The position numbers and the translations under genes were made by a program. This document shows positions 43,760 to 55,912 of a DNA stretch of 64,000 bases, piece after piece. The first letter of the stretch is position 1. Every line of letters starts with the position of its first letter. Source of the stretch: Charina bottae (Eukaryota; Chordata; Lepidosauria; Squamata; Charinaidae); the NCBI GenBank assembly GCA_023362775.1, contig JALMGJ010000002.1, positions 35,241,914 to 35,305,913 on the forward strand, written 5' to 3'. The notes under the pieces were generated by a model, which was not told the DNA's origin, searched no databases, and worked only from the letters and a program-made list of their open reading frames with translations.

Positions 43760-44770
43760 CTGACCAGCATTAACTAATATTAAAATAAAAATGTACAACC
43801 TTCCATATTAAAAAAAATGATGCTTGCAGAGTATGAAGAAAATAACTACAAAGTAATATTAATTAGCCAGAAGTACAGAATCATTAGAAGATTAAATTAT
43901 TAATATTGGATACAACTAATATTAATTTTAAGACTATATATAGCATAATTATAAAAATCATACATGACAATAGCCAGTAGTGTTGAAAAGTAAAGAAATG
44001 TTACAAGATATTATTCTATACAGTATGCTATCTGAAAAGCAGATAAAAATAAAAATAAAATATTATCTTATGCCAAAGAAATATTAAGATAGAGCTGTAA
44101 ATAGTCCAATGCTAAATGACTAAGATTTCCTTGGGCATTTGAATCTGTCCTGACTCCTGGCAACTGCCTGGATAAGTCCCTGCAGTTTTTCTGGCAAGAT
44201 TTCAGAAGTGGTTGGCCCTTCCTTCTTCTTCTTAGGGCTGAGAGAGAGAGCGACTGGCCCAAAGTCACCCAGCTGGCTTTGTGCCCCAGGCAGCACTAGA
44301 ACTCACCGTCTCCTGGTTTCTAGCCTGGTTGCCTTAACCACTATACCAACCTGGCTCCCTACATAAGCATGATAATCAACAATACAACAGGGCAAGTGTG
44401 TAAGTGAAGCCATGGGTAATACATTCTTGGACAGTTCCTTATGATCTTTACAATCTGATGCACAAAGTGTCATATGTTACAATATGAGAAACCTCAGAAA
44501 GAAGTGACCAGCACGGCCAGCCAGTCTGGTGAGTCTTTGAGAGATGAGAGTTTTCAGGCTCAGTGTCAAATGACAAACTGGACACTCTCGGACAGTCTCC
44601 CAGAGTCACAGGGTTTATGCTGGAAGAGATCTTTGGTATATTTTCTATATTTTCCATCAAGAAGCATCCAAGGAAGAGCATTACAATTTCTCAAGCGGAA
44701 GCCCCCTCTGGCCTTGGGAACTTCTAGCTGCCCAAGATGGGGCACAGGAGTCACTAGATACCTTTGACTG
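43760..44770 (+). repeat. V2R intron-1 block, copy 2
   Basis: Collinear with 7180-8610 after removing the SINE at 44112-44368. It is followed by a short unmatched stretch, a hAT fragment and the V2R exon relic. Confidence 0.75.
44112..44368 (-). mobile_element. tRNA-derived SINE with BovB-like tail, antisense
   Basis: The reverse complement reads AGCCAGGTTGGTATAGTGGT (box A side), GGGTGACTTTGGGCCAGTCG, then GAAATCTTGCCAGAAAAAC and GCCAGGAGTC, the layout of squamate SINEs whose 3' end resembles BovB. Confidence 0.75.
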
Positions 44771-44931
44771 TTACTGATTAGGAGGTCAGTATAATTAAAG
44801 ACTGAGAGGACCGTGTTGATTGGGAAACTTATGCTGTGGCAAACAAATACAACAACAGCAAAAGCAACAGCAATATTAACAAACTCGAGGCACTATATTT
44901 GGTAAGTTGGAGATTAGTCTATTGCAGGGGT

Positions 44932-45018
44932 GGGCAACGTCAGGCCCGCGGGCCATATATGGCCCGCGGGGCTCCCGCCCGCAAACCCCGCCCCTTCCAC
45001 GCGATTGGCTCATGGATC
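44932..45018. mobile_element. hAT-type element end
   Basis: Begins CAGGGGTGGGCAACGTCAGG, a common hAT terminal sequence, followed by palindromic GGCCCGCGGGCC. It is truncated where it meets the V2R relic. Confidence 0.6.
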
Positions 45019-45138
45019 GTGGCCTCCAGCCTGGGCTTACTGGGTTGCATCTTTATCCCTAAATGCTACATCATCATCCTGAGACCTGACATGAACACCA
45101 AGGAGCATCTGATGATGAAAGGTAATGAGGGATCCTAA
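45019..45138 (+). pseudogene. V2R pseudogene: last 120 bp of the final exon
   Basis: It encodes [20 protein letters not shown] followed by [19 protein letters not shown] and TAA, nearly identical to the end of the intact V2R (20554-20667). Everything 5' of transmembrane helix 7 is missing, and no other exon lies between this and the duplicated upstream flank. The 3' flank (45139-45290) also matches that of the intact gene. It is a deletion-scarred paralogue. Confidence 0.9.
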
Positions 45139-45699
45139 TTTTGGTGGTTATTTTTTGTACCTCTTACTGGTTATATTAGATACCTTGGAAGTAAAGCCCA
45201 TTTTATGTGTTCTAAAAACTCTTTCTTTCTCCCATCTGAATTTTTAATTATGAGTGGTAAATGAAACTGATGTAGGAAGAGGTCATTTCCTTTTAAATCA
45301 TTATTTTATTACAATCTTTATCCAGCCAGAATCATAAACTATTATTAACTTTTTTTTCTTTCCCCCTTTTTTTCTAACAGATCATCTGGGCTATTCCAAT
45401 TGTTAATTTGAAAACAATATATGCTGATTTGAAGGCACTGATCCCAACACATGGTGTTTTGAATTAGGTAGAAGTTTGGAAAGAATTGCTTTTTCTATGG
45501 GGAAAGAAAGGGGACCAACTCATTTCAAGAGGGAAACTGTGATAGTCTCTTGTAGCTACTGTATAAAGAATATTTGGGCAGCTAAAAGTCTAGTCAATTT
45601 ATTATGGTATGATTAATTGAAGTACTGTTTTTGCAAGAACTTATATCTCCAATTCAATTCTATGTAAATTAATTTTAAAAATTGAATACTGGAGGCAGT

Positions 45700-46140
45700 T
45701 TTATTCCCAGTCAGCTAGAATGAAATGATAAGGGAATCCATAAAAGGGAGAAATGGTGCCCTTTTGAAGACAGTGGCAAATACTCTTGGTGCTCCCTATT
45801 TGTAGACCACAATAGAGTCCCCATGGTAGAAATACCTGATCCATCCTTGGGTGGGGAAAAGTTTTTTCTTAAAACATTCACCCTAATAATCAGCAGAGAC
45901 TCTATCGGGGCGGCCCTAACCCTTGAGAGGCATTGAATTCAGGAAAGATTTTCTTGCAGCCCAAACTGCTTAATTAGGAAGGAAATCCAACTGCAGAAAG
46001 ACCACAGAAATGTTCTGATTATGGGAAATGTTCTGGTGAACAGGCACATCTTGTGGGTCATAATTCCTATTGAAGAGATGTGACCTGATGGGATAAAATG
46101 TTTTACTTCTCTTGTTAGAACACCAGGAGAGTCACGCTGG
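45700..46140 (+). pseudogene. C2H2 zinc-finger gene relic, first part
   Basis: Degenerate finger-like strings appear on the plus strand: GKSFFLKHSPNNQQRL, RPQKCSDYGKCSGEQAHLV.H and HQESHAGERH (compare H..THTGE.P linkers). Stops and frameshifts are frequent. The array is cut by the L2 at 46145. Confidence 0.45.
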
Positions 46141-46144
46141 GGAG

Positions 46145-48107
46145 AGGCACAATAAATTTATTTATTTATTTACTTCTTAAATTTATATCACCGCCCCATC
46201 TCCCCCAAAGGAGACTCTGGGTGGTTTACAACAAATCAAACAATTAAAATAACATATAATACAATCATCATAAATATAGTTAATTAAAATAAATATAAAA
46301 TCCAAGAGGCGACAACTTGTGTTTCAAAGGGCTCTATGGCACCAGCCATCCCCAAGAAGAACTGTTACCCCTCCCTTCCCAGGCAAGGTGGCAGAACCAG
46401 GTCTTTAAATTCTTCCTGAAGGCTGGGAGCGATGGGGCCTTCCTCACTTCCGGGGGTAGAATGTTCCAAAGGGCAGGTGCCACCGCAGAGAAGGCCCACC
46501 TTCTAGACCCCGCCAGGTGAAATTCCCTTACCGCCGGGGTCCGCAGCATGCCCTCTCTGCATGGCTGAGTGGGACGGTTCGATATTATGGGGATGAGACG
46601 GTCCCTCAGGTAGCCTGGTCCCATGCCATGTAGGGCTTTAAAGGTGATAACCAACACCTTGAATTGGACCCAGAAGCATACTGGTACCCAGTGCAGCCGG
46701 CGCAGCAGAGGTGTCACATGAACCGATCTTGGGGCACAAATTACTCCACGCGGAGCTGTATTCTGGACCAGTTGAAGCTTCCAGATACTCCTCAAGGGTA
46801 GCCCCATGTAGAACGCATTGCAATAGTCTATATGGGAGATGACCAGGGTGTGAGTGACTGTACGGAGGGCATCCTGATCCAGGAAGGGGTGTAACTGGCA
46901 CACAACATGAAGTTGCGCAAAGGCCCTTCTGGCCACAGCTGCTACTTGCTCATTGAGCAGGAGCCGTGAGTCCAGAAGTACCCCCAGAATCCGCGCTGGG
47001 TCTGAATGGGGTAGTGCTACCCCATCCAGAACTAAATATGATAACTTCCTGGATCCAGAGGAGCCATCAATTCACAGCCACTCCGTCTTACCAGGGTGCA
47101 GTCAAAGCCTCTTGTTCCCCATCCAGGCCCCCACAACCCCCAGGCACTGAGAAAGGGCAGCCACCGCATCACTTACCTCACCTGGGATGGAGATATATAA
47201 TTGAGTATCATCTGCATATTGATGATACCTCATCCGTGGTGGCGGATGATCTCACCCAGTGGTTTCATGTAGATATTAAATAGAAGAGGGGAGAGATCCG
47301 AACCCTGTGGCACCCCACAGAAGAGGGGGCGAGGGTTAGATCTCTCATCTCCTACTACCACTGATTGGGACCGGCCCTGGAGGAAAGAGGTGAACCAACG
47401 CAGAACTATGCTGCCCACCCCCAACTCCCTGAGCCGTCCCAAAAGGATACCATGGTTGATGGTATTGAACGCCGCTGAGAGGTCAAGAAGATTCAGGATG
47501 GATGCACTTCCTCCATCCTGCTCCCACCAGAGATCATCTGTAAGCACGACCAATGCAGTTTCCACCCCATATCCCAGCCTAAAGCCTGACTGGAAGGGGT
47601 CCAGATAATCCGTGTCATCCAGGATCCTCTGGAGTTACAATGCCACTACTTTCTCAACCACCTTCTCCAAAAAGGGGAGGTGGGAGACAGGATGAACATT
47701 GTCCAATACAGTAGGGTCCAGGGATGGTTTCTTGAGGAGGGGGTGCACCAGCGCCTCCTTAAAAGCAGCTGGAAACACCCCTTCCCCCAATGATGTATTA
47801 ATCATCATCTGGAACCAACCACATGTCACCTCCCGGGCTGCCAGTACCAGCCAGGAAGGCATGGGTCTAGATGGCATGTAGTGGCCTTTACAATCCGGAG
47901 GATCCTGTCCACTTCCTCATGTCCAACAGGGTCGAACTGTTCCCAGATAACAGGGTAAGGACATTCCCTTGGCATCTCCCCAGGCTTTGCTTCATGCTTA
48001 GAGTCCAACTTGGAATGAATCTGAGTGATTTTATCCTGCAGATGCTCAGAAAATTCTTCTGCACGCATAAAAATGCTTTTTATGTGGGATTTTTTTCCAC
48101 AGTCATA
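46145..48107 (-). mobile_element. L2 LINE, 5'-truncated, antisense, decayed
   Basis: Minus reading from RAEEFSEHLQDKITQIHSKL (48060) through LLDLSAAFNTINHGILLGRL, VPQGSDLSP and HQYADDTQLY (about 47210-47235) to the C-terminal LKTWFCHLAWEGRGNSSSWG near 46340, then the GGTGATATAAATTTAAG-like tail with (AAAT)n. Several frameshifts. It lies within the zinc-finger relic. Confidence 0.88.
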
Positions 48108-48109
48108 CC

Positions 48110-48330
48110 TTAAGATCCTATTTATCAAACCCTATCTATGTACAGAGTATAAAAAAAAAGAAAACAGAAAGAGTTCCAATTCTATCTGATGATGCTCAAA
48201 GAGGCCACAGAGGTAGACAGAATTCTCAATTGTGAGAAAAGTTTTTCTTGAAAACCAGATGTTCTGAAACATCACAAGTTCCACAAAGCCGGCAAGCAAA
48301 AGTCTGTTACCTGTGAAGTAAATTCATTCA
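48110..48330 (+). pseudogene. C2H2 zinc-finger gene relic, second part
   Basis: After the L2 the plus strand reads NCEKSFS.KPDVLKHHKFHK then AGKQKSVTCEV, resembling a finger (C..C.KSFS....L..H...H) and the start of the next. Degenerate. Confidence 0.45.
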
Positions 48331-50283
48331 CTTGAGAGGTGCCCTAATGCAAAGTTTGTGGGGCCAGTAGATGTACAGTATCAATTTGCAAGATTGCACA
48401 GAAACTTGGGAGGGTGGATGAATTCTGTGTCTTACTGTATACATGTGTAGTGCCTATTGAGTACCCCAAGCAGTAGGCAGGATTCGTTTTTCTCAAGCTG
48501 TTGAGGGCTAGCATTGGGGAGTATAAAAGTCCTTTGATGTCAGTGCTCAGTTCCTTCTTCTACCCCCACCCAACATAGAGAAAAATGGCAATGTGGCCAT
48601 ATCCAGATTTCAGCTTCTTCCCTTGATGTAGCAGAGCGTCAGGCCCTTTGAGCTCCCCAGCCTTTGCAATGGGCATCAGCTGTCAGCCTTCCCAGGTAGA
48701 CCAGACCAGAAACACAACCAGATGAGCTAATTCTACTTTATTGTAAGGCTACATTAACAGAATTTTGCAGGTCTGAAAGTACAAAACTCCCACCATCACC
48801 TTTACAGCCCAAGAAGTAAGGGAGGGTCCCTTCGGAGCTTCTTTTCTTTGTCTTCCCGTTATGCAGCTGCAGGCTATGCCCTCTCTTATCTGACCATTCC
48901 CTAGGCAGCATCTCTCCACACTCTTTCTCAAGGTTTTTCTCATATACCATTACATGAGCTGAGCTCCTCACTGAGCTTGGATGACTTGATTTGTTCCTCT
49001 CCAAGAGTATCAAGCAGCTGAATTAGCTGCTCCAGACCCAAGAAGAGAAGCCTTCTGGAACTCTGCAGTGGTGCGTCAGTAGGAGATGGTGCATTTTGTC
49101 CATTGGAGAGACAGATAAATGTCAATGCTGCAGGCAAAAGTTGCAGATCTGAGCTGAGCAAAACCAAAGATGCCCAGGACCAAGCTGGCTGGGGACTGCA
49201 TGGGACCAAAGCAGTGTGCGGTGGATGGCTGAAAGTGAAGGAAAAACCAGAGCTGGTTCAGAAGTGCAACCAACTGAGCAGAAAGGCATCCTCCAGCAGC
49301 CACACCAACTTCTAGGGATGCACCAACCACCAACTTCCAGCGAGAAACTGAGAGACCCCCCAGGGGTCAAAAGCAACTGATCCCTGGTTGTAGAGCCTAG
49401 AAGACATCAGCCAGCAACCAAGACAGCCAAATCTGGAAGGGTAAAGGGGGACCAGGGCTCAGATTGAGGACAAAAGGATTGTGCTTCTCCTCCCTGAACA
49501 GTCGGGAGAGGGGCTAACTAGCTGTGTCTGCTAGGAGGTCACAAAGGCAAGATGTCCATGGCAACTGTGTGATTGGAGCCTGCCCTTTGGACTGTCCCCT
49601 CCATCGCCCTCTTGGTCCTTTGCTGTTGTTGCGCCTCCCCCTACTATGTCTAAGGACAGGGGTAGCTAAGCCCTGAGATTTCATACAGGTGGGCAATTCA
49701 TAAAAAAAAAAAAAAAAGAGGGAGAGGAGGAAGAGAACTACAGGGAAAGCGTAGATACAGGCACAATAAAGAACCCATAGAATGAGATACATAGCAAACA
49801 CTATTGAGGAATAGATGAGTCCGTAGAAGCCCAGAACGATACATCTTTTAATAACCTCATAGAAACCACTGAGGGTAAACCTATAGAAAACCCATAGAAA
49901 ACTCATTGAATACGATGCATAGGAACAGCGGCCTGCTCAGGAAGGGTCAAAAAAGTCAAAAGAGCAGTCACAGCATTACTAATGGAGCCCCGCACCTTCT
50001 GCACATGCATCGACTTCGCACACGTGTAGAAATGGGTGGAGTGTCTGTCACATTGCTGCATTTCATTTCCCCTTCTGCAGACTCTATCTACTTCAAAATC
50101 TTATATTTCTAAGATTCAGAAATACTAGATATTCATGTGAATAGGTTTAGAAAATAGTGGCTATCTTCTTATTTCAAAAGAAATGCTTATTTTTGTAAAA
50201 TAAACCCTCCCTGGGACAAAAGAACATAACACTTCCCTCCTTGTCTCTGGCCTGCACCGTTTCCTGAAAAGGACAACCTCGCC
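48331..50283. other. unassigned region
   Basis: No family recognised. Two overlapping minus-strand frames (48738-49013 and 48940-49209) look mildly protein-like, and TTTATTG near 48737 could be an antisense poly(A) signal, but no known protein is recognised. An A run lies at 49699-49717 and CATAGAA-type short repeats at 49750-49920. Confidence 0.35.
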
Positions 50284-50309
50284 AATTCTTTCTTTCTTTC
50301 TTTCTTTCT

Positions 50310-50360
<51 letters not shown>

Positions 50361-50400
50361 TTATTTAGATTTATCCCCGCCCATCTCTGCCATGGCTATC
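50284..50400 (-). repeat. (TTTC)n/(TTTA)n microsatellite with L2 3' end
   Basis: Microsatellite followed by GATTTATCCCCGCCCATCTC, the antisense L2 terminus. Confidence 0.8.
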
Positions 50401-50559
50401 CAGCCATCCTTGTCTCTCTTCTGTCATGACTGGTCATCAGATGTCGTTTCAATGTAGCCAATGATAACATCTAACAGATTTTACAGATGATAAAATTTCA
50501 GCCTAGTCATTTCCACCTTGAGTGAGAACTCTGGATTCATTTGTTCTATGATCCATCTT

Positions 50560-50645
50560 TTTGTTTTCTTGGATATCCATTGGATTCTCACCAGTCTTCT
50601 CCAACACCAAAGTTCAAAAGCATCAATACTAGATCCATCATGGTA
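50560..50645 (-). mobile_element. RTE/BovB-like relic
   Basis: The antisense of the BovB DAFELWCW..RLL region can be read (GTCTTCTCCAACACCAAAGT and TCAAAAGCATCAAT). Very short. Confidence 0.5.
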
Positions 50646-51329
50646 TCTGAATATCTTCTCCCAGGTTGAATTGCTACCCTACAAAGTGCTAATCTGCAGT
50701 ATACATAGTTAAATATTCCTGAGTCTAATTATCAAATCCCAAGCTACATGCCAATACAACCCAATGATTTCTTACACCCCACACTCTGTTAAAGTTATTT
50801 GTTAAAGTTATTCTATGTAGGATTCAAGCGAATGGATTCCTTCACTATGAAATCCTAGCCTGTAAAATGGAATTTTACAGGTTCCTATGCTGTAAGCGGT
50901 TCCCATAACAAAAAGCATGAAAAACACCAGATGTGCTTTTCTCTAGTCAAAACAATGGTGATAACAGTCCATTCCCATGAGAACAGCGTCCCGAAGGGAA
51001 AGCCAATATGCAACACCGCCATCCCATGGCGGTTTATAGTAAGTACAACTGTTACTAAAATGTTAAGCTGAAAAATGGCCTAGCCCACATTAGCCAATCA
51101 GAATGTTGAACCATGGGTATAATTCAACTATGAACTATGGGTACTCATCTCACTCACTCATTTTCTATGCTTCTTTTGACTGCTATCTACATGTACTTCG
51201 TTTCTGTACTGTAACTACGCCTGGTCTTTGCATAGACCATGATTTTTCTTTCCTCACGTCTGTTGATGGAACTCTGCGTATGCAAGGTGCAAGGTCACAC
51301 AGCCACCCTAGAAACATATTTAAGGATTC
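50646..51329. other. unassigned, probably upstream part of a Penelope segment
   Basis: No gene recognised. The DNA runs without a visible break into the Penelope-type end at 51330. Confidence 0.3.
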
Positions 51330-51478
51330 CCTTACTAACTTTACTCAGACTGAAGAAGCTCCTTGGATAAGGAGTGAAACATTTCTACTGAGAAAATAGA
51401 AATCCAGTTGACATGATTCAAGCCACAGACTGTTCCACCTGGATGACTGAGTACCTTCATCGACATACTCAGTAGAAA
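51330..51478 (+). mobile_element. Penelope-type terminal sequence
   Basis: Shares AAATAGAAATCCAGTTGACATGATTCAAGC-type sequence (51397-51424) and ACCTGGATGACTGAG with the insertion at 60971-61190. It carries a hammerhead-like core. Confidence 0.6.
51344..51392 (+). ncRNA. hammerhead-ribozyme-like motif, decayed
   Basis: CTCAG/CTGAG can form stem I. CUGAAGA is at 51350-51356, stem II is GCUCCUU/AAGGAGU, and GAAAC is at 51376-51380. AUU replaces the GUU of the sister copy at 61010-61058. Confidence 0.5.
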
Positions 51479-51518
51479 TGGCAAAACCCAACTATCTAAC
51501 TGTGCTGATATATCAGAG

Positions 51519-53181
51519 CAGGGCTTTCCAAACTTTTGCCGTTGGCGACACACCAACGGCTGGCCCACAAAACCCGGAAGTGCCGGCAGCGCAAAAACCG
51601 GAAGTGCCGGCGGCGGTGCTTCTGGGTTGCCACCACGGTGGCAGCAGCTGCTCCTTCGAAAGGGCAGGCTCCGGGAACCTGAAAATGCCCTCGGTTCAGG
51701 CAGGGAGGCGAAAAGCTTCCCTGCGCGCACGCGCATGTTGCCGAGCAGAGCTCAGCTGTTCTGTGGGGAGAATTTCCACCCCGGCCCCAGAACAGCTGTG
51801 CCGGGAATCCCGGCAGCGTGCGTGTGCGGAGAGGGGAGGCTTTTCGCTTTCCTGCCTGAACCGAGGGCATTTCTGGGGTCCCCAGAGCCTGCCCTTTCGA
51901 AGGGGCAGCGGCAGCAGCCAGGAAACAAAATGCCGAAATAAATTGCAATCGATATATAAAGGCAATTAACACAACTAGCCCAAGCTTCAGGAGCAGCGAT
52001 TGGGGGGGGGCGTGAACACGACAGAGAAAAATAGCCATAGCACAACCCAAAGTGGTGGGGGAATGAAACTAGGATCAGATGCTAATCGGATGCCACCGAT
52101 TCCTGCAGATCTTCCCAGAGAAGATCTCCCAATGTCTCCTTGCCAGGGCAACTTCAACAGGCTCAAGAGCAGGCTTTTTACAGCAACGGACACAGCGAAA
52201 GCCCAACCCACCCGCTGAGGCGATGCCGCTCCTTGGGCGCCGAGAATCGGGCTAGACCCCCACAGGATCAGACTCCTGGTCGAACAAGGCTCCCCATCCT
52301 CTTCCCTCCCTCGGGCGAAACTGCCTGCCGCTGCTGTCAAGTGCCAGATTACCCACAGCCACAGGCAGAGCTTCTGGCTGGAAGGCACTAGCCGCTTCTT
52401 CACAGTCACCGGCTGCAAGGCAGGAAAGGTGGGGGGGGGCACCACCAAACCGCCTCCTCCAGAAATTGTCTACCGCTCGTTCGCTCATCCGAGGCTTCAA
52501 GCCAACCAGGCGTCCCTTCGCCAAGCCCCTTTGCAATCTTCAGAACTAACGGCGGCAATATTATCAAGCAACGGAAGAAGGAAGCAAACAACCCCCCCCC
52601 CCAGCTCGGCTTCTTGCTCCAGCCAGCCAGGCAGCCTACCCGGCGGCACCAAGCGGCTAGCTGAGAGGGGAGGCAGCCAGGCAGCGGGAACTTTCGCCCG
52701 ATCAAGGAGAGCCGTCTTAACAAAGTTCCCAATTCTTCTCCAAAACGAATCTCTTTTCTCTTAACTACACCCCCACCCCGTATCCTCCCCTCGGACCAGA
52801 GTCCACCATCCCGCCTATGGCAGCAGGGATATGACCTCAAAAACACCCACGATCCAGATAAATGGAACCTGTGCCATGCTTGTTTTAAAAGGGGGGGTGG
52901 GGGGAGGCCTGGAAAATGGGGAAGAAAAAGATGATCTGCCGAAGGAGAGAAGCGGGACTATGGAAGCGAGAGGGTACCTTGGATGTGCAGCAACATGCGC
53001 ACGCATGCAGGGAGGCTTTTTGGGCATTTTTGGGGTCCCCAGAGCCTGCCCTTTCGAAGGGGCAGCAGCTGCCGCCATGCGGCAACCCAGAAGCGCCGGT
53101 GCTTCCGGGTTGTCACGCGACACACTTGGGGACCCCAGGCAACACAGTATTGTGTCGCGACACACAGTTTGGAAAGCTCTG
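51519..53181. mobile_element. composite hAT element carrying ~1 kb of GC-rich foreign DNA
   Basis: Ends CAGGGCTTTCCAAAC and GTTTGGAAAGCTCTG, with target copies TATCAGAG (51511-51518) and TATTAGAG (53182-53189). The outer parts (51519-51935 and about 52975-53181) share GGGGTCCCCAGAGCCTGCCC and the CTTTCGAAGGGGCAGC block in direct and inverted form, as in the small MITEs. The middle (about 51950-52950) is unrelated CpG-rich sequence with no transposase recognised. Confidence 0.75.
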
Positions 53182-53196
53182 TATTAGAGCCTAAAG

Positions 53197-53466
53197 AAGG
53201 GCTTTCCAAAGTTTTCCCGCGGCAACACACCAACCGCCGTTGGTGTGTCGCCGCGGGAAAACCCGGAAGTGCCGCCATTGTGGCAGCACGCAAAAACCCG
53301 GAAGTGCTGCTGCCGCTTTCAGTTTTTACGCGCCGCCGTTGGTGTGTCGCCGCGGGAAAATCCGGAAGCGCTGATGATGATCAGCGCTTCCGGGTTGTGT
53401 GGCAACACACCAGACTGTGTGTGGCAACACACTTTTGTGTCGTGACACACAGTTTGGAAAGCTCTG
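53197..53466. mobile_element. hAT MITE
   Basis: Ends AAGGGCTTTCCAAAG and GTTTGGAAAGCTCTG, flanked by GCCTAAAG (53189-53196) and ACCTAAAG (53467-53474). Interior built of CGGAAG-rich inverted segments. It begins directly after the target duplication of the neighbouring element. Confidence 0.8.
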
Positions 53467-53514
53467 ACCTAAAGAAAGGAAACAAGACTTTTCCCAGGTG
53501 ATTTTATAGCCAGA

Positions 53515-55912
53515 TGTAATGACTCTGACTTCAATGCCCCAATAAACACTTCTCCATGTAATTCAATTGAAATGCAGAATAAACTTTATTAAGGATACAT
53601 GTAAATCAAAGCATTCTCAAAGATCTGAATGACGGTTTCCCACCAAGAAGTCAAACTTAGCTCTCCCCCTTCGCGCCATTCTTTTCGCGCCCATGATGTC
53701 AGTGTCCATTACTTTCCCACTCCAAGCAAGCCCCCACCACAATCTTGCAGGTGGAAGAACTTGACGCTCAGCACAACAATCTCTAGCAGTCTGGGCCACC
53801 TCCTGGAATGCGCTCCCCCTCCCATTGTGTTCCAGGCTGACATGTATCATCTCAGTACGTAGCAGGATTCACACCAGAACCCTGACATGCCGACCCCCCA
53901 AAAGAAAAGAAAAGCAGGAAAGATGCAAAGTGGTCCAGCAGCTTGCTTTGTTGCGTGCCGCTTAGATCTGTAAAATATAAAAGTGAAAAACAAAGTTACA
54001 CAGCAAAATACATTATGAAGGTTTATCAGGAAACTTACGGTGAAATTGAGCAGTATGCCTTGGAGCGGAGACATGGGATTTCTCCACCCACTCATTAAAT
54101 CCACTCTGCAAGTGTTGCCACTGAACGAGATATTGAAGCTTTTCTCTGCAAAGTCTGGAATCAAGGATAGCTTTGACTTCAAAGTGCTGTTCCCCCGCCA
54201 CCATGACAGGGGGAGGCTTGGGCAATTCAGGATGCCATTTTTCAGAAGTTTTCACAGGTTTTAGCAGGCTGATATGAAATACAGGATGTACTTTTCTTAA
54301 ATTGTTTGGCAGAGTTAATTGAACAGTTACAGGATTTGTTACTTTATTAATGGTAAAGGGTCCAACATATTGCAGCCCCAGTTTCTTGGATGGTTGGCTA
54401 GTTCAGAAGTGCTTCGTTGAAAGGTAAACCTTTTCTCCAACTTTTAACTGCCACTCAGGAGATCGCTTTCTATCGGCGAACTTTTGTGTTTTTTGCTTCT
54501 TGCAAAGTCTGTTTCATTATTGGCCAATTAGCTGTTACTTTAGCAATCCACTCATCAGCTAACAGAGGATTGGGTTCATCTCCCGGAGAAGAAGAGGGCA
54601 AATCAGGTATAGGCACAAAGTCTTTCCCCATTGCGATCTTAAGTGGAGAAAATCCAGTACTTTGATGCACCGCATTATTATAAGCAACCTCGGCAAACGG
54701 TAACAGATCAACCCAGTCATTTTGTTGATAACTAATATAGCACCTCAAATATTGTTCTAATATGGCATTCAGATGTTCAGTCGCTTCGTCCGTCTCCAGA
54801 TGAAATGAAGAGCTTAAACGTTGTTCAGCTCCAATTAATTTTAAAAATACTTTCCAAAATTTAGAAGTAAATTGACTTCTGCGATCGCTGATCACCCTAT
54901 CGGGCACCCCGTGAGGTTGATAGATGTGTTGGATAAACAATTTTGCAAGCTGGCTAGCAGAAGGCAAACCTTTACATGGAACGAAATGCGCCTGCTTGGA
55001 AAACAAATCCGTGACAACCCAAATCACAGTCTTCCCTTTGCTTTCTGGTAGGTCTGCTATAAAGTCCATAGCTATCTGCTTCCAGGGCTGGGAAGGGTTT
55101 GCCACTGGTTGCAATAGACCCACTGGCTTTCCAGTTGGTTTCTTTGTGGTTGCACAAACATGACATGAAGCTACATAGTCTTTTACATCCTTCCTCAATG
55201 TGGGCCACCAAAATTGCCTTCAAACCAAATGCAATATTTTTACAAAACCGAAATGTCCAGCTACTTTATCATCATGACACTGCTCAAAAATGCACTTTCT
55301 TAATGCACTAGGAATGTACAGCCTCTCCCCATTCCACCACAATCCATCGTTCTCTTGGAGAGTTTGTTTGTTAGACTCCCACCATGGATCTTTTTGAATT
55401 TCAGTTTGTAATTCTCTAGTTAACGTTGTCCCTAAATGAAGATCAGGCAGGGTTTTTTTACTGTGAGTGACTGTGGCTTTCCCCACTTGTGCGTCTGGGA
55501 GTAGGTTTCCTGCCTCCTCTTTACTTTCTACTTTATCTTGGTGAATACCCAGCTGCTGGGGAGACATCACAGTGTTAATTACATCTTCCCTTTGACTGTC
55601 GTGTTGGGGCAATCTAAAGAGTCCGTCTGCTAGAAAAATTTTCCCTCCTGGAAGGTACTTTAATGAAAAATAAAATCTGCTGAAGAAATCAGCCCAGCGC
55701 ACTTGCGTTGGATTTAATTATGCGCGGAGACCTTAGTGCTTCTAGGTTTTTCTGATCAGTCCATACTTCAAACAGGTGAGGAGAACCCTCTAACAAGTGT
55801 CTCCAAGTAGCCAGTGCATGGCGTACCACAATAGCCTCCTTCTCCCATACATGCCAGTGTCTCTCCATTTCTGTGAACTTGCGAGAGATGTAAGCACAGA
55901 GTCTCCAATAAC
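53515..55912 (-). mobile_element. second gypsy chromovirus, 5'-truncated and decayed
   Basis: A single LTR (53515-53887, plus-strand TGTAATG...CCTGACA), preceded on the minus strand by a purine-rich tract (GGGGGGTCGGCA). Upstream is pol from RNase H to chromodomain. The element joins an L1 relic near 55912, so protease, RT, gag and the 5' LTR are lost. Confidence 0.85.
54013..55911 (-). pseudogene. pol: gypsy pol remnant (RNase H, integrase, chromodomain)
   Basis: RNase H residues read near 55740-55910. The linker to the integrase zinc region is at 55220-55702 (RWADFFSRFYFSLKYLPGGK). The integrase core is at 54470-55198 with MDFIADLPESKGKTVIW, VISDRRSQFTSKFW and TDEATEHLNAILEQYLR. The chromodomain is at 54013-54255 (FEVKAILDSRL...YLVQWQHL...NEWV). 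Frame changes near 55200, 54470 and 55700 show it is dead. It is clearly diverged from the intact provirus at 34951 but of the same clade. Confidence 0.85.

Noticed and set aside
51478..53501. Many overlapping frames of 60-180 codons
   Set aside because: All arise from the GC-rich hAT elements; no transposase motif was recognised in any of them.
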